A stretch of 64,000 nt of DNA from Magnetococcales bacterium (GTDB taxonomy: Bacteria; Pseudomonadota; Magnetococcia; Magnetococcales; UBA8363), in assembly GCA_015228815.1 (NCBI GenBank), contig JADGCV010000005.1, positions 62,001-126,000 on the forward strand, given 5' to 3'. Both the position numbers and the translations under genes were made by a program. This document shows positions 19,779 through 27,904 of this stretch, one piece after another. The notes under the pieces were generated by a model, which was not told the origin of the DNA, made no database searches, and saw only the letters and a list, made by a program, of their open reading frames with translations. Numbering within the stretch: the first letter of the stretch is position 1; each line of letters begins with the position of its first letter.

Positions 19779-20332
19779 TCCGGATTCCTTGGAAGAAAAA
19801 GGAAGGATTCCTGGTATATGGGCGCGGGAAAGCAAACAACGGCAGGAACGGAGGGGTTGTCAGCTAAATGACTGTAATAAATAACTTTTTCGTGGGGGGG
19901 GGGGGGGTAAATAAAACCGTTTATCGCTGACGCACGACCACGGCAACGCGCCAAGTCAACCCAATCACCCGTCAATATCAGCCACTGCCCATTCTCATCA
20001 CGGCGCGATGAAAGTGCCATCTTGTGTCCCTCCCCCGAGAACGCGGAAAGCCCCGATCCACGGACAATGTACCGTTTTTGACGGTAATTTCAAGGAATCC
20101 AGGTTCGTGAACAAAAGGCCATGTCGATTATATTGATCATAGGTTCGCATCGTAACCACATCATCCGCAAGAATCAAGCAAATTTGTCGGACTTGACTGA
20201 AACATTCTTCGTGCGATTGGCATGAAATTTTCCCGACAACCGGTCAATTCCGGGTATCCTTCCATGGAGGGAAATGATAAACTGGCATGGTGATTTACGG
20301 AAATTGACCGATACCCGCCGGAGACAAAGGCC
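19779..20332. other. Intergenic region with a 13-G homopolymer between giant gene and nuclease-like gene
   Basis: Two divergent genes flank this 554-bp stretch. It holds a run of 13 G (19895-19907) with AT-rich DNA on both sides, 117 bp upstream of the giant gene's start codon, plus a short minus-strand open frame from 20020 that runs through the tract and has a GGAGGG site. That frame vaguely resembles the start of a STAS/MlaE-type permease but is too short and weak to call a gene. Confidence 0.6.
19895..19907. repeat. Poly-G (13) tract upstream of the giant gene
   Basis: Thirteen consecutive G on the plus strand, read as poly-C upstream of the minus-strand giant gene. Tracts of this length slip during replication in many bacteria and can switch promoter spacing. 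On the minus strand a TTTACC hexamer abuts the tract and TTATTT/TATTTA lies about 20 bp beyond, so the tract could sit inside a promoter spacer; this is inference. Confidence 0.7.
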
Positions 20333-20962
20333 ATGCCTCGAACTTTGACCAAGGACGACATTCTTAAGTTGTTTCAGGAGACCGACCGGAGATTCAAGGA
20401 AACCGAGCAGCGATTCAAGGAGACTGATCTGAAATTCAAGGAGACTGATCTGAAATTCCAGGAGACTGCCCGGGAAATCAAGGAACTCGCTCTGGAATTC
20501 AAGGAGACCGAGCGTGTCGTCAAGGAGGTTTCGCGGCAGATTGGTCAGTTGGGGAGTCGCTGGGGTGAGTTTCTCGAAGGGTTGATCGCCCCTGCCTGCA
20601 TCGACCTGTTCACGAAGCGTGGCATCCCGGTGGACGAGGTCTATCCCCGGGGCCGAAAGAAACGCGGCGACAAACACATGGAAATCGATTTGTTGGTGGC
20701 CAACACGGTTGCGGCGGTTCTGGTCGAGGTCAAGAGCAACCTCAAGGTCGAAGATGTCCGCAATCATATGGAACGTTTGAGTCAATTCAAAAGTTTTTTT
20801 CCCCGCTACGCCGATTGCACGGTGTATGGCGCGGTGGCGGGCATCGTCATTGACGCCGAGGCGGACCAGTTTGCCATGAACAGGGGATTGTTCGTGATTG
20901 CCCAGTCGGGAGATACGGTCCACATCGCCAATGACGAACACTTCGTCCCCAAAACCTGGTAA
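20333..20962 (+). CDS. Coiled-coil PD-(D/E)XK nuclease-like protein (DUF3782 type)
   Basis: A 209-residue protein in two halves. Residues about 14-70 are a coiled coil built of short repeats (RFKETE, RFKETD, KFKETD, KFQETA). The C-terminal half looks like a PD-(D/E)XK nuclease fold: EIDLLVANTVAAVLVEVKS gives the D...ExK core around residues 120-138. Such proteins are usually annotated DUF3782; a nuclease role is inferred from the fold only and no substrate is known. ATG is preceded by GGAGACAAAGG. It stands alone, convergent with the sensor kinase (28 bp between stop codons), and divergent from the giant gene. Confidence 0.8.
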   Translation: MPRTLTKDDILKLFQETDRRFKETEQRFKETDLKFKETDLKFQETAREIKELALEFKETERVVKEVSRQIGQLGSRWGEFLEGLIAPACIDLFTKRGIPVDEVYPRGRKKRGDKHMEIDLLVANTVAAVLVEVKSNLKVEDVRNHMERLSQFKSFFPRYADCTVYGAVAGIVIDAEADQFAMNRGLFVIAQSGDTVHIANDEHFVPKTW

Positions 20963-20990
20963 ACAAAAACTGACTTGCAAAATACAACTT

Positions 20991-23900
20991 TTAATAAATT
21001 ATTTTTTTCGGGACATCAAGAAGACGGTCCATGGTTTCCAGAAGGTGTTTTTTCCGTACCGGTTTGGTCAAATAGAAGTTGAATCCGGTGGTTTTTATTT
21101 TTTCCGCCTCCTCGGTCATGGCGTGGGCGGTCAGGGCGATGATGGGGGTCGGCGGACGTTTGGTTTCACGTTCCCAGGAACGGATTCGATGAAAGGTTTC
21201 GTAACCATCCAGTACCGGCATTCGAATATCCATCAGGACCAGATCGTAGTTTCCCTCCTTGAAACGGGTGAACCCTTCCGCACCATCATTGGCGGTATCG
21301 ATCTGGTAGCGGGATGCGGCGAGAAAAGCGTGAACGACGAGCTGGTTTTCCACCGAATCCTCGACCAGAAGGACCTTGGCTGGCCGGTGGGAACCGGTGT
21401 TTGGACCTCCTTCGCCGTCGTTTTTCGCTGTTAAAGGAGATGGGACAGGGAGTTTTTCCCTGGATCGGGGAATGGAAAAGTAAAAGGTGCTGCCCCGTCC
21501 TTCGACGCTTTCCGCCCAGATCCGGCCCCCCATTGCCGCGACGAGGCGCTGGCAGATGGCCAGTCCCAGACCCGATCCTCCATGGCGCCGGGTGCTTGAT
21601 GAATCGACCTGAAAGAACGGATCGAAAATTTTTTCCAGATTCTTTTCTTCGATGCCGATTCCCGTGTCGGAAACGGCGAACAGGAGTCCATCGGGCGGAT
21701 GCGGCGATACCTTGATCCTGATTTCACCTTTCTGGCTGAACTTGACCGCGTTGCCGATCAGGTTGAGCAATACCTGACGAATCCGTCTGGGCTCTCCTTG
21801 AGGTCGTTCTGGGGTGCCTGGAGCCGTTTCGGCGGTGAGAATGAGATTCTTGGCGCGGGCGGCAAAGGAATGAACTTCGACCGCTTCATCGAGAATCCGC
21901 CCGAGATTGAAGGGATGTACTTCCATGGGCATCCGGTTGGCCTCGAGCTGTGAAAGATCGAGAATGTCCTCGATCAAGGTCAGGAGGGTCTTGGCTGCCC
22001 GGGTCTGGATGTCCAGAAAGCGTTGTTGCGCTTCGTCCAGGCCGGTTTCGCGCAATACATCCCCCATCCCGAGAATGGCATTCATCGGGGTCCGGATTTC
22101 GTGGCTCATGACCGCCAGGAATTCACTTTTGACCCGGAGTGCCGCTTCGGCCCGTTGTAACGCCGATTGCCGTTCTTCTTCCAACTGCCTGCGTTCGGTG
22201 ATGTCGTAACCGATGGCCAGGAGTCCCGTCACATGTCCTTTTCCATCCTTCAGGGTCTTGTCATACCATTCGATGTATCGCAAACGCCCATCCCTGGTGC
22301 GGATCTGATTGATGTTTCCTTTGGTCTGAATGTCGGCCACGGCTTGTTGGAACAGTTCCCGGATCGACGAAACCTCCGCGTTGGGGAGAAAGAGATCGAA
22401 CCAGTCTTTTCCGCGAACCTCCTCCAGGGTATATCCCGCAAGTTCTTCCATGTAGGGATTGATGCGCAGAATCCGTCCCTTGGTATCCAGTACCAGGATG
22501 ATTGTCTGGGCGGTTTGGATCAGGCTGTCGGCAAAGTCTCTTTCTTTGCGCAGAATCGATTCAGCCTGCTTTTGTTCGCTCACATCCAGAAAGGTGGCAA
22601 GAAAATGATCTCCGAAGGTGACTCCGCCGATGAGGATCGTTTTCACCTGGCCATTCTTGCACCGGACTTCGTATTCACGGGAGGGAATGTCGGCGCCGGT
22701 GGCGATGGCGTCGTGGACATCCTTGTCCCAGGTTGCCATCACCCATTGCCGATAGGTGTCGTCCGGATAGGCCAAGGTCCACCATTCGGCAAGGGTGGGA
22801 ATGTCAGCCATCGTATAGCCAAAAAGGTGGGTGAAGCGGTGGTTGATATGCCGTAAAGCACCCTTTTGGTCGGCAAAACACAGGGCGATCGACACCTCAT
22901 GGAAAAGCCTGAGAAATTTTTGTTCGCTCGCCCGAAGTTCTGCCTGGGCCCGATTGCGTTCCGTGATGTCCCGGCCAATGGAGATCAGGAGTCTTTTTCC
23001 CGAAAAATGGATGGCCGCCGCCGAATATTCAAAGGAAATAAACGTCCCATCCTTGCACCTGAGTGCCATTTCGACAGTGACCATGCTACTGCGGTCGATC
23101 TCCGCGATCGCCCTGGCCGCCTTGGCCTGATCCTCTGGATTGAAATAGCCGTGCGGTGCATTGATCGAGGCGATTTCCGCGTCAGTGTAACCACTGACCT
23201 CCCGGAATCTCCGGTTCCAGCGCAAAGCCTGTCCGGTGACGGGGTCGAAAAGAAAAAAGGTGTCGTTCAAGGCGTCGATGCTGCTCTGGATCAGTTCCTT
23301 TTCCGCGCGTGCCGTCTCTTCCGTCCGTTTCCGGTCATCGATATCGGTGAGCGTGATGATCGCTCCGGTAGTTTTTCCTTCCTCATTCTGTTGTTTGGAA
23401 ATTTGGGCCAAAATCCAGATGATTGTCCCATCGGAACGCTCGATTCGATATTCCCGCGGTCCATCTTCCTGGAAGGCATTAAATCCATGTTTGATGAACG
23501 GTTGACGGTCGGTTTCATGGAATCGCTGATACCACATGGATCCTTCCGCCTCGGTCGCTGTTCTCCCGGTCAATGCGCACCATTTGTCGTTGACGAAGCG
23601 GCAGCGCCCGAGGGAATCGGTAACGATGACTCCGACCGGCGACTGATGCGCCAGGGTATGGAATTTTTTTTCACTTGCCCGTAATACGGCCTGATCTTTT
23701 TCTCGTTCCTGCCACCGTTGGCGTTGTCTGCGGTAAAAGACCGTGATTCCGACCGATCCCACAATCCAGAAAAGGGCATGGGAGACGAGAATGTTGGTGA
23801 CCGAACTGTGTTCCAATTCCAAGAATGGGGCCATGGGGACCGAAACCCCGATGCCACCGCGAATATCGCCTGCCGAGTAGCCCTGGTGACCATGGCATTT

Positions 23901-24443
23901 GAGACAGTTTTCCTGGACGATCATCGGTTTCATCAAGCGCAGATGCGCCGTCCCGTCGTGCATGGCGTAGGACATGATTTCCTGAGTCCCCTCCCTGGCG
24001 AAGGTTTCCAGGGCGGTCTTTTCCCAGGAATCGGGAGCGTTGGCGGGATTGAGCGGTTTGAGACTCGTGATCCGTCCGCGAATGCCATAATACTCCGAAA
24101 ACTCCTCCATCATTTGCCGCAGCATGTAGGCGGGATTCATGAGGGTCAGGGGTGTTCCCGAAGGGGTCGTGATGTCGCGTTCGGGAAGATGGCTCAAATA
24201 GGGGTTGGGCGGGGTTCGCTCATCGGTCGGGACATAGACCCCGCCATGGGAGGTGGCCCACAACCGGAAGGCAAGATCTTTGCTGAAATGGATCCGGGCG
24301 GTGTGGCTGGCAAGAATTTCAGTCTGCCGGTGTTCATTGTAGGTGCTCCAAAGGGCTGAACCGAAGACAACCAGGGTCCACAGGAGAAACGTCACCGACC
24401 AGGTCCAGGCAGGTTCCGGAATGTTTTTGAGTCGTCGCTTCAT
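20991..24443 (-). CDS. Heme-type (Tll0287/DUF3365) multi-PAS hybrid histidine kinase with receiver domain
   Basis: The 1150-residue protein starts at an ATG with AGGAG upstream. Order: transmembrane segment (about 14-34); periplasmic Tll0287-like domain with a c-type heme motif CLKCH (Cys180, Cys183, His184); second transmembrane segment (about 217-236); four PAS domains (about 255-750); HisKA with His781 in MSHEIRTPMN; HATPase (NAVKFSQKG, DTGIGI, GSGLGLAIC); and a receiver with phosphoacceptor Asp1072 in LMDIRMP. It probably senses a redox signal or small gas through covalent heme and relays phosphate within itself and then to an unseen partner. No cognate response regulator or Hpt protein is adjacent. 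Heme attachment is inferred from the motif. Confidence 0.93.
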   Translation of the reverse strand: MKRRLKNIPEPAWTWSVTFLLWTLVVFGSALWSTYNEHRQTEILASHTARIHFSKDLAFRLWATSHGGVYVPTDERTPPNPYLSHLPERDITTPSGTPLTLMNPAYMLRQMMEEFSEYYGIRGRITSLKPLNPANAPDSWEKTALETFAREGTQEIMSYAMHDGTAHLRLMKPMIVQENCLKCHGHQGYSAGDIRGGIGVSVPMAPFLELEHSSVTNILVSHALFWIVGSVGITVFYRRQRQRWQEREKDQAVLRASEKKFHTLAHQSPVGVIVTDSLGRCRFVNDKWCALTGRTATEAEGSMWYQRFHETDRQPFIKHGFNAFQEDGPREYRIERSDGTIIWILAQISKQQNEEGKTTGAIITLTDIDDRKRTEETARAEKELIQSSIDALNDTFFLFDPVTGQALRWNRRFREVSGYTDAEIASINAPHGYFNPEDQAKAARAIAEIDRSSMVTVEMALRCKDGTFISFEYSAAAIHFSGKRLLISIGRDITERNRAQAELRASEQKFLRLFHEVSIALCFADQKGALRHINHRFTHLFGYTMADIPTLAEWWTLAYPDDTYRQWVMATWDKDVHDAIATGADIPSREYEVRCKNGQVKTILIGGVTFGDHFLATFLDVSEQKQAESILRKERDFADSLIQTAQTIILVLDTKGRILRINPYMEELAGYTLEEVRGKDWFDLFLPNAEVSSIRELFQQAVADIQTKGNINQIRTRDGRLRYIEWYDKTLKDGKGHVTGLLAIGYDITERRQLEEERQSALQRAEAALRVKSEFLAVMSHEIRTPMNAILGMGDVLRETGLDEAQQRFLDIQTRAAKTLLTLIEDILDLSQLEANRMPMEVHPFNLGRILDEAVEVHSFAARAKNLILTAETAPGTPERPQGEPRRIRQVLLNLIGNAVKFSQKGEIRIKVSPHPPDGLLFAVSDTGIGIEEKNLEKIFDPFFQVDSSSTRRHGGSGLGLAICQRLVAAMGGRIWAESVEGRGSTFYFSIPRSREKLPVPSPLTAKNDGEGGPNTGSHRPAKVLLVEDSVENQLVVHAFLAASRYQIDTANDGAEGFTRFKEGNYDLVLMDIRMPVLDGYETFHRIRSWERETKRPPTPIIALTAHAMTEEAEKIKTTGFNFYLTKPVRKKHLLETMDRLLDVPKKIIY

Positions 24444-24653
24444 GGTTCTCCTTCGTTCAATGTTTTGCGCGATTCGAGGAATCAGGCAAGATCATCGGAA
24501 GTTTCGATGGAGATTGTGATACCGATCTCTACCGGCATGACGAATGCCCGGCGGCCATGGGTTACTGCCGGATCATGTTTGCGGACGTCTAAAAAAACAA
24601 TGATGAATAGTGTAGATAATGCAGCAGAATACACAGGAAGGCCAGAGGAAAGA

Positions 24654-25418
24654 TCAGGAGTGAAGGTTTTTTCCTTCGATATTGATGAGGATGGAGGTAT
24701 GGCCGATACGCATGATGGCGCAGTCGGTCAAGGGGATGGAATCGTTGAGGCTTTCGGTAGCGTATTGAAATCCGCAGCCAAATTCCCCTTCCATTTTTTC
24801 GATCCGCCAGCCATAAAGTCGGCTGTAACGGATGACCAGGTGTTCATGGAACAGTTCGTCGTCGCTGATGTGAATGTATTCCCTGCGGCGGTCGTCGATG
24901 ACGGGGCCGTTGCCGAAGACGATGATGTGTTTTCCTTTGGCGGGGATGATGGTTTGCTTGGGAAGGCAGTCCGTGCGGACGATGATTTCGAGTTGTTCGT
25001 AGGCGCCGAGAAAAATGGCGACATGATGGAGGGTCGCATGCCAGAGGTGGCGCGTGGTGGTGACCAGATGCCGGGCGATGTCGCCGGGATGGGGGATGGT
25101 TCGGTCGTCGAGATGGACGAGCGGATTGACGCGAACGACCGCCTGGACGATGCCGTTCAGACAGGAAAGGAGCTTGCCCTCGGCGGGGGCGTGTACGAGG
25201 GGCGGGCAGCTGCCGGAGGTATGGGAAATCGAGAAGAAGGCGGCCAGACGGGCCTTGAAATCCCAATGGTGGAACAGGTGCGGACCGAGAATGGCGGCCA
25301 GATGGGTGGCGGCGAACATTCGGGTGAGGACATGGACAAGACCGATCCAGGATCGAAAGACCCTGAGATGGAGAAACCTGGGAGTCAGCGTGGAAAACAT
25401 GTCTTGATCCGTGTTCAT
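24654..25418 (-). CDS. Unknown protein with C-terminal FHA-like domain
   Basis: A 254-residue protein starting at MNTDQDMFSTL; an in-frame ATG at 25460 has no visible ribosome site. I do not recognise the N-terminal 150 residues, which are rich in His, Leu and Phe. The C-terminal ~90 residues have the spacing of a divergent forkhead-associated domain: HIIVFGNGPVIDD, IHISDDELFHEHLVI (in place of the usual S..H motif), WRIEK, and a closing LTDCAIMRIGHTSILI. FHA domains bind phosphothreonine, but the key Ser is replaced here, so binding is uncertain. The gene lies 210 bp upstream of the hybrid kinase in the same orientation and diverges from the DegT-like gene. Confidence 0.6.
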   Translation of the reverse strand: MNTDQDMFSTLTPRFLHLRVFRSWIGLVHVLTRMFAATHLAAILGPHLFHHWDFKARLAAFFSISHTSGSCPPLVHAPAEGKLLSCLNGIVQAVVRVNPLVHLDDRTIPHPGDIARHLVTTTRHLWHATLHHVAIFLGAYEQLEIIVRTDCLPKQTIIPAKGKHIIVFGNGPVIDDRRREYIHISDDELFHEHLVIRYSRLYGWRIEKMEGEFGCGFQYATESLNDSIPLTDCAIMRIGHTSILINIEGKNLHS

Positions 25419-25597
25419 GGATGCCCTGCATACTGGATCGGCGGAAGGTGGCCAGGGCATGAATGGTATTCACCACATTCAACGAAGATTATATGCCTGC
25501 CCGCGGCGGCTTGTCATCCTCTGATTCATCATTCACGATGTTTTTCCTCCTTGCCTTGAATCAGGAGATGTGAGTTGTGCAAACATGGTTGTAAAAA

Positions 25598-26638
25598 ATG
25601 AAGAATTCTTCCAATCATGCCCATCGGGCGATGGGAGGGGAACGGGTCGGAGCACGGGTGATTCCCCTGGGGCGTCCCGATATGACCCGGAGGGATCGGG
25701 ATGCCGTGGAATGGCGGATGAAATGCGCTCCGTTTGGCGATGCGGCGTTGGTGGAACGATGGGAGCGGATGTGGTCGTCGTCATGGGGACGGGAGGCGGT
25801 TCTTTTCGACGATCCTTTGGATGTGGCGATGGCGCTCAAGCAGGTTTTTCGCTGGGGGGATGGTGCCAGAATCGCGGCTGGGGGGGGGATGCATCCAGCG
25901 TTTCGCGAGGGGTTCGCCGCAGCCTGGCTGCGGGTGGTCCATCATGATCTGCAACCGGACCAACCGCATCGGTTTGCCGGTGGGGGTGATTTTGTCGCTG
26001 CGTGGGTGGAGCATTTCCAGGGATTGCCGGTGTCGATTTCCGGGGGACCGGGGATGGTGGTGGAGGATGTGACCTCGACGCCGTTGCCATTGCCGGGGGT
26101 GGGTGAGAAAATGATACAAGTAATGGTTCTGGATGGCAATGCCATGCTCCAGGGGGGCAATGCGGCGCTCTTGTTGTGCCGGGACCCGGCTCTGGCCGTT
26201 CAGTTTCGTGCATTGCGCCATCCGCCATCGGGATTGGTGGTGGCGCTGGGGATGTCGCAACTGTCGCAGTGGGAACTGTTTCTCGGGCGACGTACCCAAT
26301 TGGCCGAGCGGTATCTGAGGTTGCGTTCGGGGGGATGGTTTACCGTGCCTGGGCGTGCGGTGGAAAAACGGTGGTGGCATCGGTTTCATTTGACCTTCGC
26401 GGAGGAGGGACGGCGCGATGGGTTGCGCGATTTTCTGGGAAGGGGGGGCATCATGACCGATTCGGCATGGCCATTTTCGTTTCCGGAGGTTGCGAACATG
26501 GCCTGCCGCAAGGATTATGAGTGCCGGACGCTGGCCTTGCCGCTCTATGCCAGCCTGACCGATGGCGAACAAAAAAGAATCATCAATCGTGTTCACCGTT
26601 GGGTGGAGCGTGGCGGACCCCGGTCGTTGTCCGCATGA
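25598..26638 (+). CDS. DegT/DnrJ/EryC1-like protein lacking the PLP lysine
   Basis: The 346-residue product begins like a DegT-type sugar aminotransferase (IPLGRPDMTRRDRDAV) and ends with the family's C-terminal signature (LPLYASLTDGEQKRIINRVHRW). The mid-region aligns by pattern: VVEDVTST stands where DegT proteins have the cofactor Asp (EDAAQ), and LQGGNAALLLCRDPALAVQFRALR where they have TTGEGG..., but the lysine that forms the internal aldimine is replaced (VMVLDGN). It is therefore probably not an active aminotransferase. The start is weakly supported; an in-frame ATG at 25631 is possible. Its 3' end overlaps the convergent hydrolase gene by 56 bp. Confidence 0.65.
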   Translation: MKNSSNHAHRAMGGERVGARVIPLGRPDMTRRDRDAVEWRMKCAPFGDAALVERWERMWSSSWGREAVLFDDPLDVAMALKQVFRWGDGARIAAGGGMHPAFREGFAAAWLRVVHHDLQPDQPHRFAGGGDFVAAWVEHFQGLPVSISGGPGMVVEDVTSTPLPLPGVGEKMIQVMVLDGNAMLQGGNAALLLCRDPALAVQFRALRHPPSGLVVALGMSQLSQWELFLGRRTQLAERYLRLRSGGWFTVPGRAVEKRWWHRFHLTFAEEGRRDGLRDFLGRGGIMTDSAWPFSFPEVANMACRKDYECRTLALPLYASLTDGEQKRIINRVHRWVERGGPRSLSA

Positions 26639-27503
26639 CAGGATTGTGTGTGGTCTGGGGTGCGGGTAGTGCATCGAGCCATCGTTGCAGGTAGTCGTTC
26701 ATCCACTGGCCGTCTCGGGCTTCGAGGGAATGGTCGGAGCCTGAAAAAACGGTGATCGCCCGGGATCCAAGGGCCTGGATTCGGGTCAGATCCTGGCTGT
26801 CGGGGGCGACGATGGGATCCAGGGGCAGAGGACCTTCCGCCTTGCGGACGATGGAGAGATAGTGGGCTTTGGGGTGTTCGGAATGATTGAGCCGGAACAG
26901 CAGGTTTCCCTGTTCTTCCGGCGCCAGGTCGGCATACAGTCCCGCCGACCGGTTCAGCGTCCCCAGTCCGAGAAACGGGGTCATCAGGGTCATGGGTGTC
27001 CGGGTCAGGAATCGGGCCAGTTTTGCCGTATCGGTGCCACGATGGGGGGCGGCGATGGTGATCAAGCCGGCGACTCCCAGGTCGGGGCGGCGGACCATCA
27101 TGAGCCTCAGGGCGACACCTCCCGCCGAGTGGCCCGCCGCGAACAGGACCGTTTCGGGATGTCGTTGCCGGAGCGCCGCCATCACCCGCGCGAGAATCTC
27201 CGCTTGAATTTCGAGCGGCGCTTCCGACGGTATGTCCGCCAGATGGTACCGTCTGGAAAATGCCTCTGGAGGTGATTTCAGTTGAAACCGGCCATCGGCG
27301 CCCACGGGAATCACCGCTCCGTGGCGCCATCCTCCCTGTTCCAGGATGCCGCTGATACCGCTTTTGTTCCAGGCATCGGGATCGCTGACGTACCCGTGAA
27401 CCAGCAGCAGTAGCGCTGAAGGTTTTTCAATGGCCGTTCCCCGTGGTGGCGCGGCGATGACGAAAAGGGGCAGAAGGCAAAAAAAGAAGAGACGTCGGTA
27501 CAT
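26583..27503 (-). CDS. Secreted alpha/beta hydrolase (PGAP1/lipase-like)
   Basis: A 306-residue protein starting with a signal peptide (MYRRLFFFCLLPLFVIAAPP), which decides the start over an upstream in-frame TTG. It shows the alpha/beta-hydrolase layout: LLLLVHGYVSD (oxyanion strand and loop), GHSAGG nucleophile elbow with Ser126, the TIAAPHRGTD stretch typical of PGAP1-like lipases and esterases, and GSDHSLEARDG near the C-terminus carrying the likely catalytic His. Export to the periplasm or envelope is expected; the substrate is unknown. The gene ends inside the convergent DegT-like gene and follows a small DUF1640-like gene by 62 bp. Confidence 0.8.
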   Translation of the reverse strand: MYRRLFFFCLLPLFVIAAPPRGTAIEKPSALLLLVHGYVSDPDAWNKSGISGILEQGGWRHGAVIPVGADGRFQLKSPPEAFSRRYHLADIPSEAPLEIQAEILARVMAALRQRHPETVLFAAGHSAGGVALRLMMVRRPDLGVAGLITIAAPHRGTDTAKLARFLTRTPMTLMTPFLGLGTLNRSAGLYADLAPEEQGNLLFRLNHSEHPKAHYLSIVRKAEGPLPLDPIVAPDSQDLTRIQALGSRAITVFSGSDHSLEARDGQWMNDYLQRWLDALPAPQTTHNPVMRTTTGVRHAPPNGEHD

Positions 27504-27565
27504 GGGAGGGGCAATCCTGGTCCGGATCGCGAAACGACAAATCGTAAGGTGGCGGACAAGTGCGA

Positions 27566-27823
27566 TCAATTCAGTTTCATGAGGACGCCCAGGGCACTGA
27601 ATCCGGCGATCATGAGTCCACCGAGACGGATGATGATGCGGTATTCCATCTCGCGCATTTCGGACCGTAACGCAGCGATGTCGGTCTTGCTGGCCAGATC
27701 CTGCAATGGCGCATCCTGAGCCTTCTTGAATGCGTTGACCATCCCCTTGGATTGCTCCTTGGTGAAACCGGATGATTCGAGGGATTCCACAAGATCCAGC
27801 GTATCAAAAGTGGCAACCGTCAT
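27566..27823 (-). CDS. DUF1640-like small coiled-coil membrane protein
   Basis: An 85-residue protein starting MTVATFDTLDLVE, with GGGAG about 8 bases upstream. The N-terminal FDTLDLVESLESSGFTKEQ matches the DUF1640 (CCDC90-like) opening, followed by a helical stretch (DIAALRSEMREMEYRIIIRL) and a C-terminal transmembrane helix (GGLMIAGFSALGVLMKLN). These proteins have no assigned bacterial function; they are small, membrane-anchored coiled coils and are often found in several copies per genome. Confidence 0.75.
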   Translation of the reverse strand: MTVATFDTLDLVESLESSGFTKEQSKGMVNAFKKAQDAPLQDLASKTDIAALRSEMREMEYRIIIRLGGLMIAGFSALGVLMKLN

Positions 27824-27904
27824 GACAAGGCTCCCTCGGCTACAATGGATGACGCCAACAGCATACCACACTGTCTGGACGAAAAGGGAAAAATTTCGTC
27901 GCCG

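Noticed and set aside
19775-20020. Minus-strand frame (81 codons) through the poly-G tract, slightly like a STAS/MlaE start
   Set aside because: Very short, mostly in another frame of the giant gene's leader, and the resemblance covers only about 15 residues.
24465-25559. Plus-strand open frame of 364 codons opposite the FHA-like gene
   Set aside because: Low-complexity Gly/Asp/Met-rich translation with no family resemblance; the minus-strand reading has a plausible folded-protein composition and FHA-like ending.
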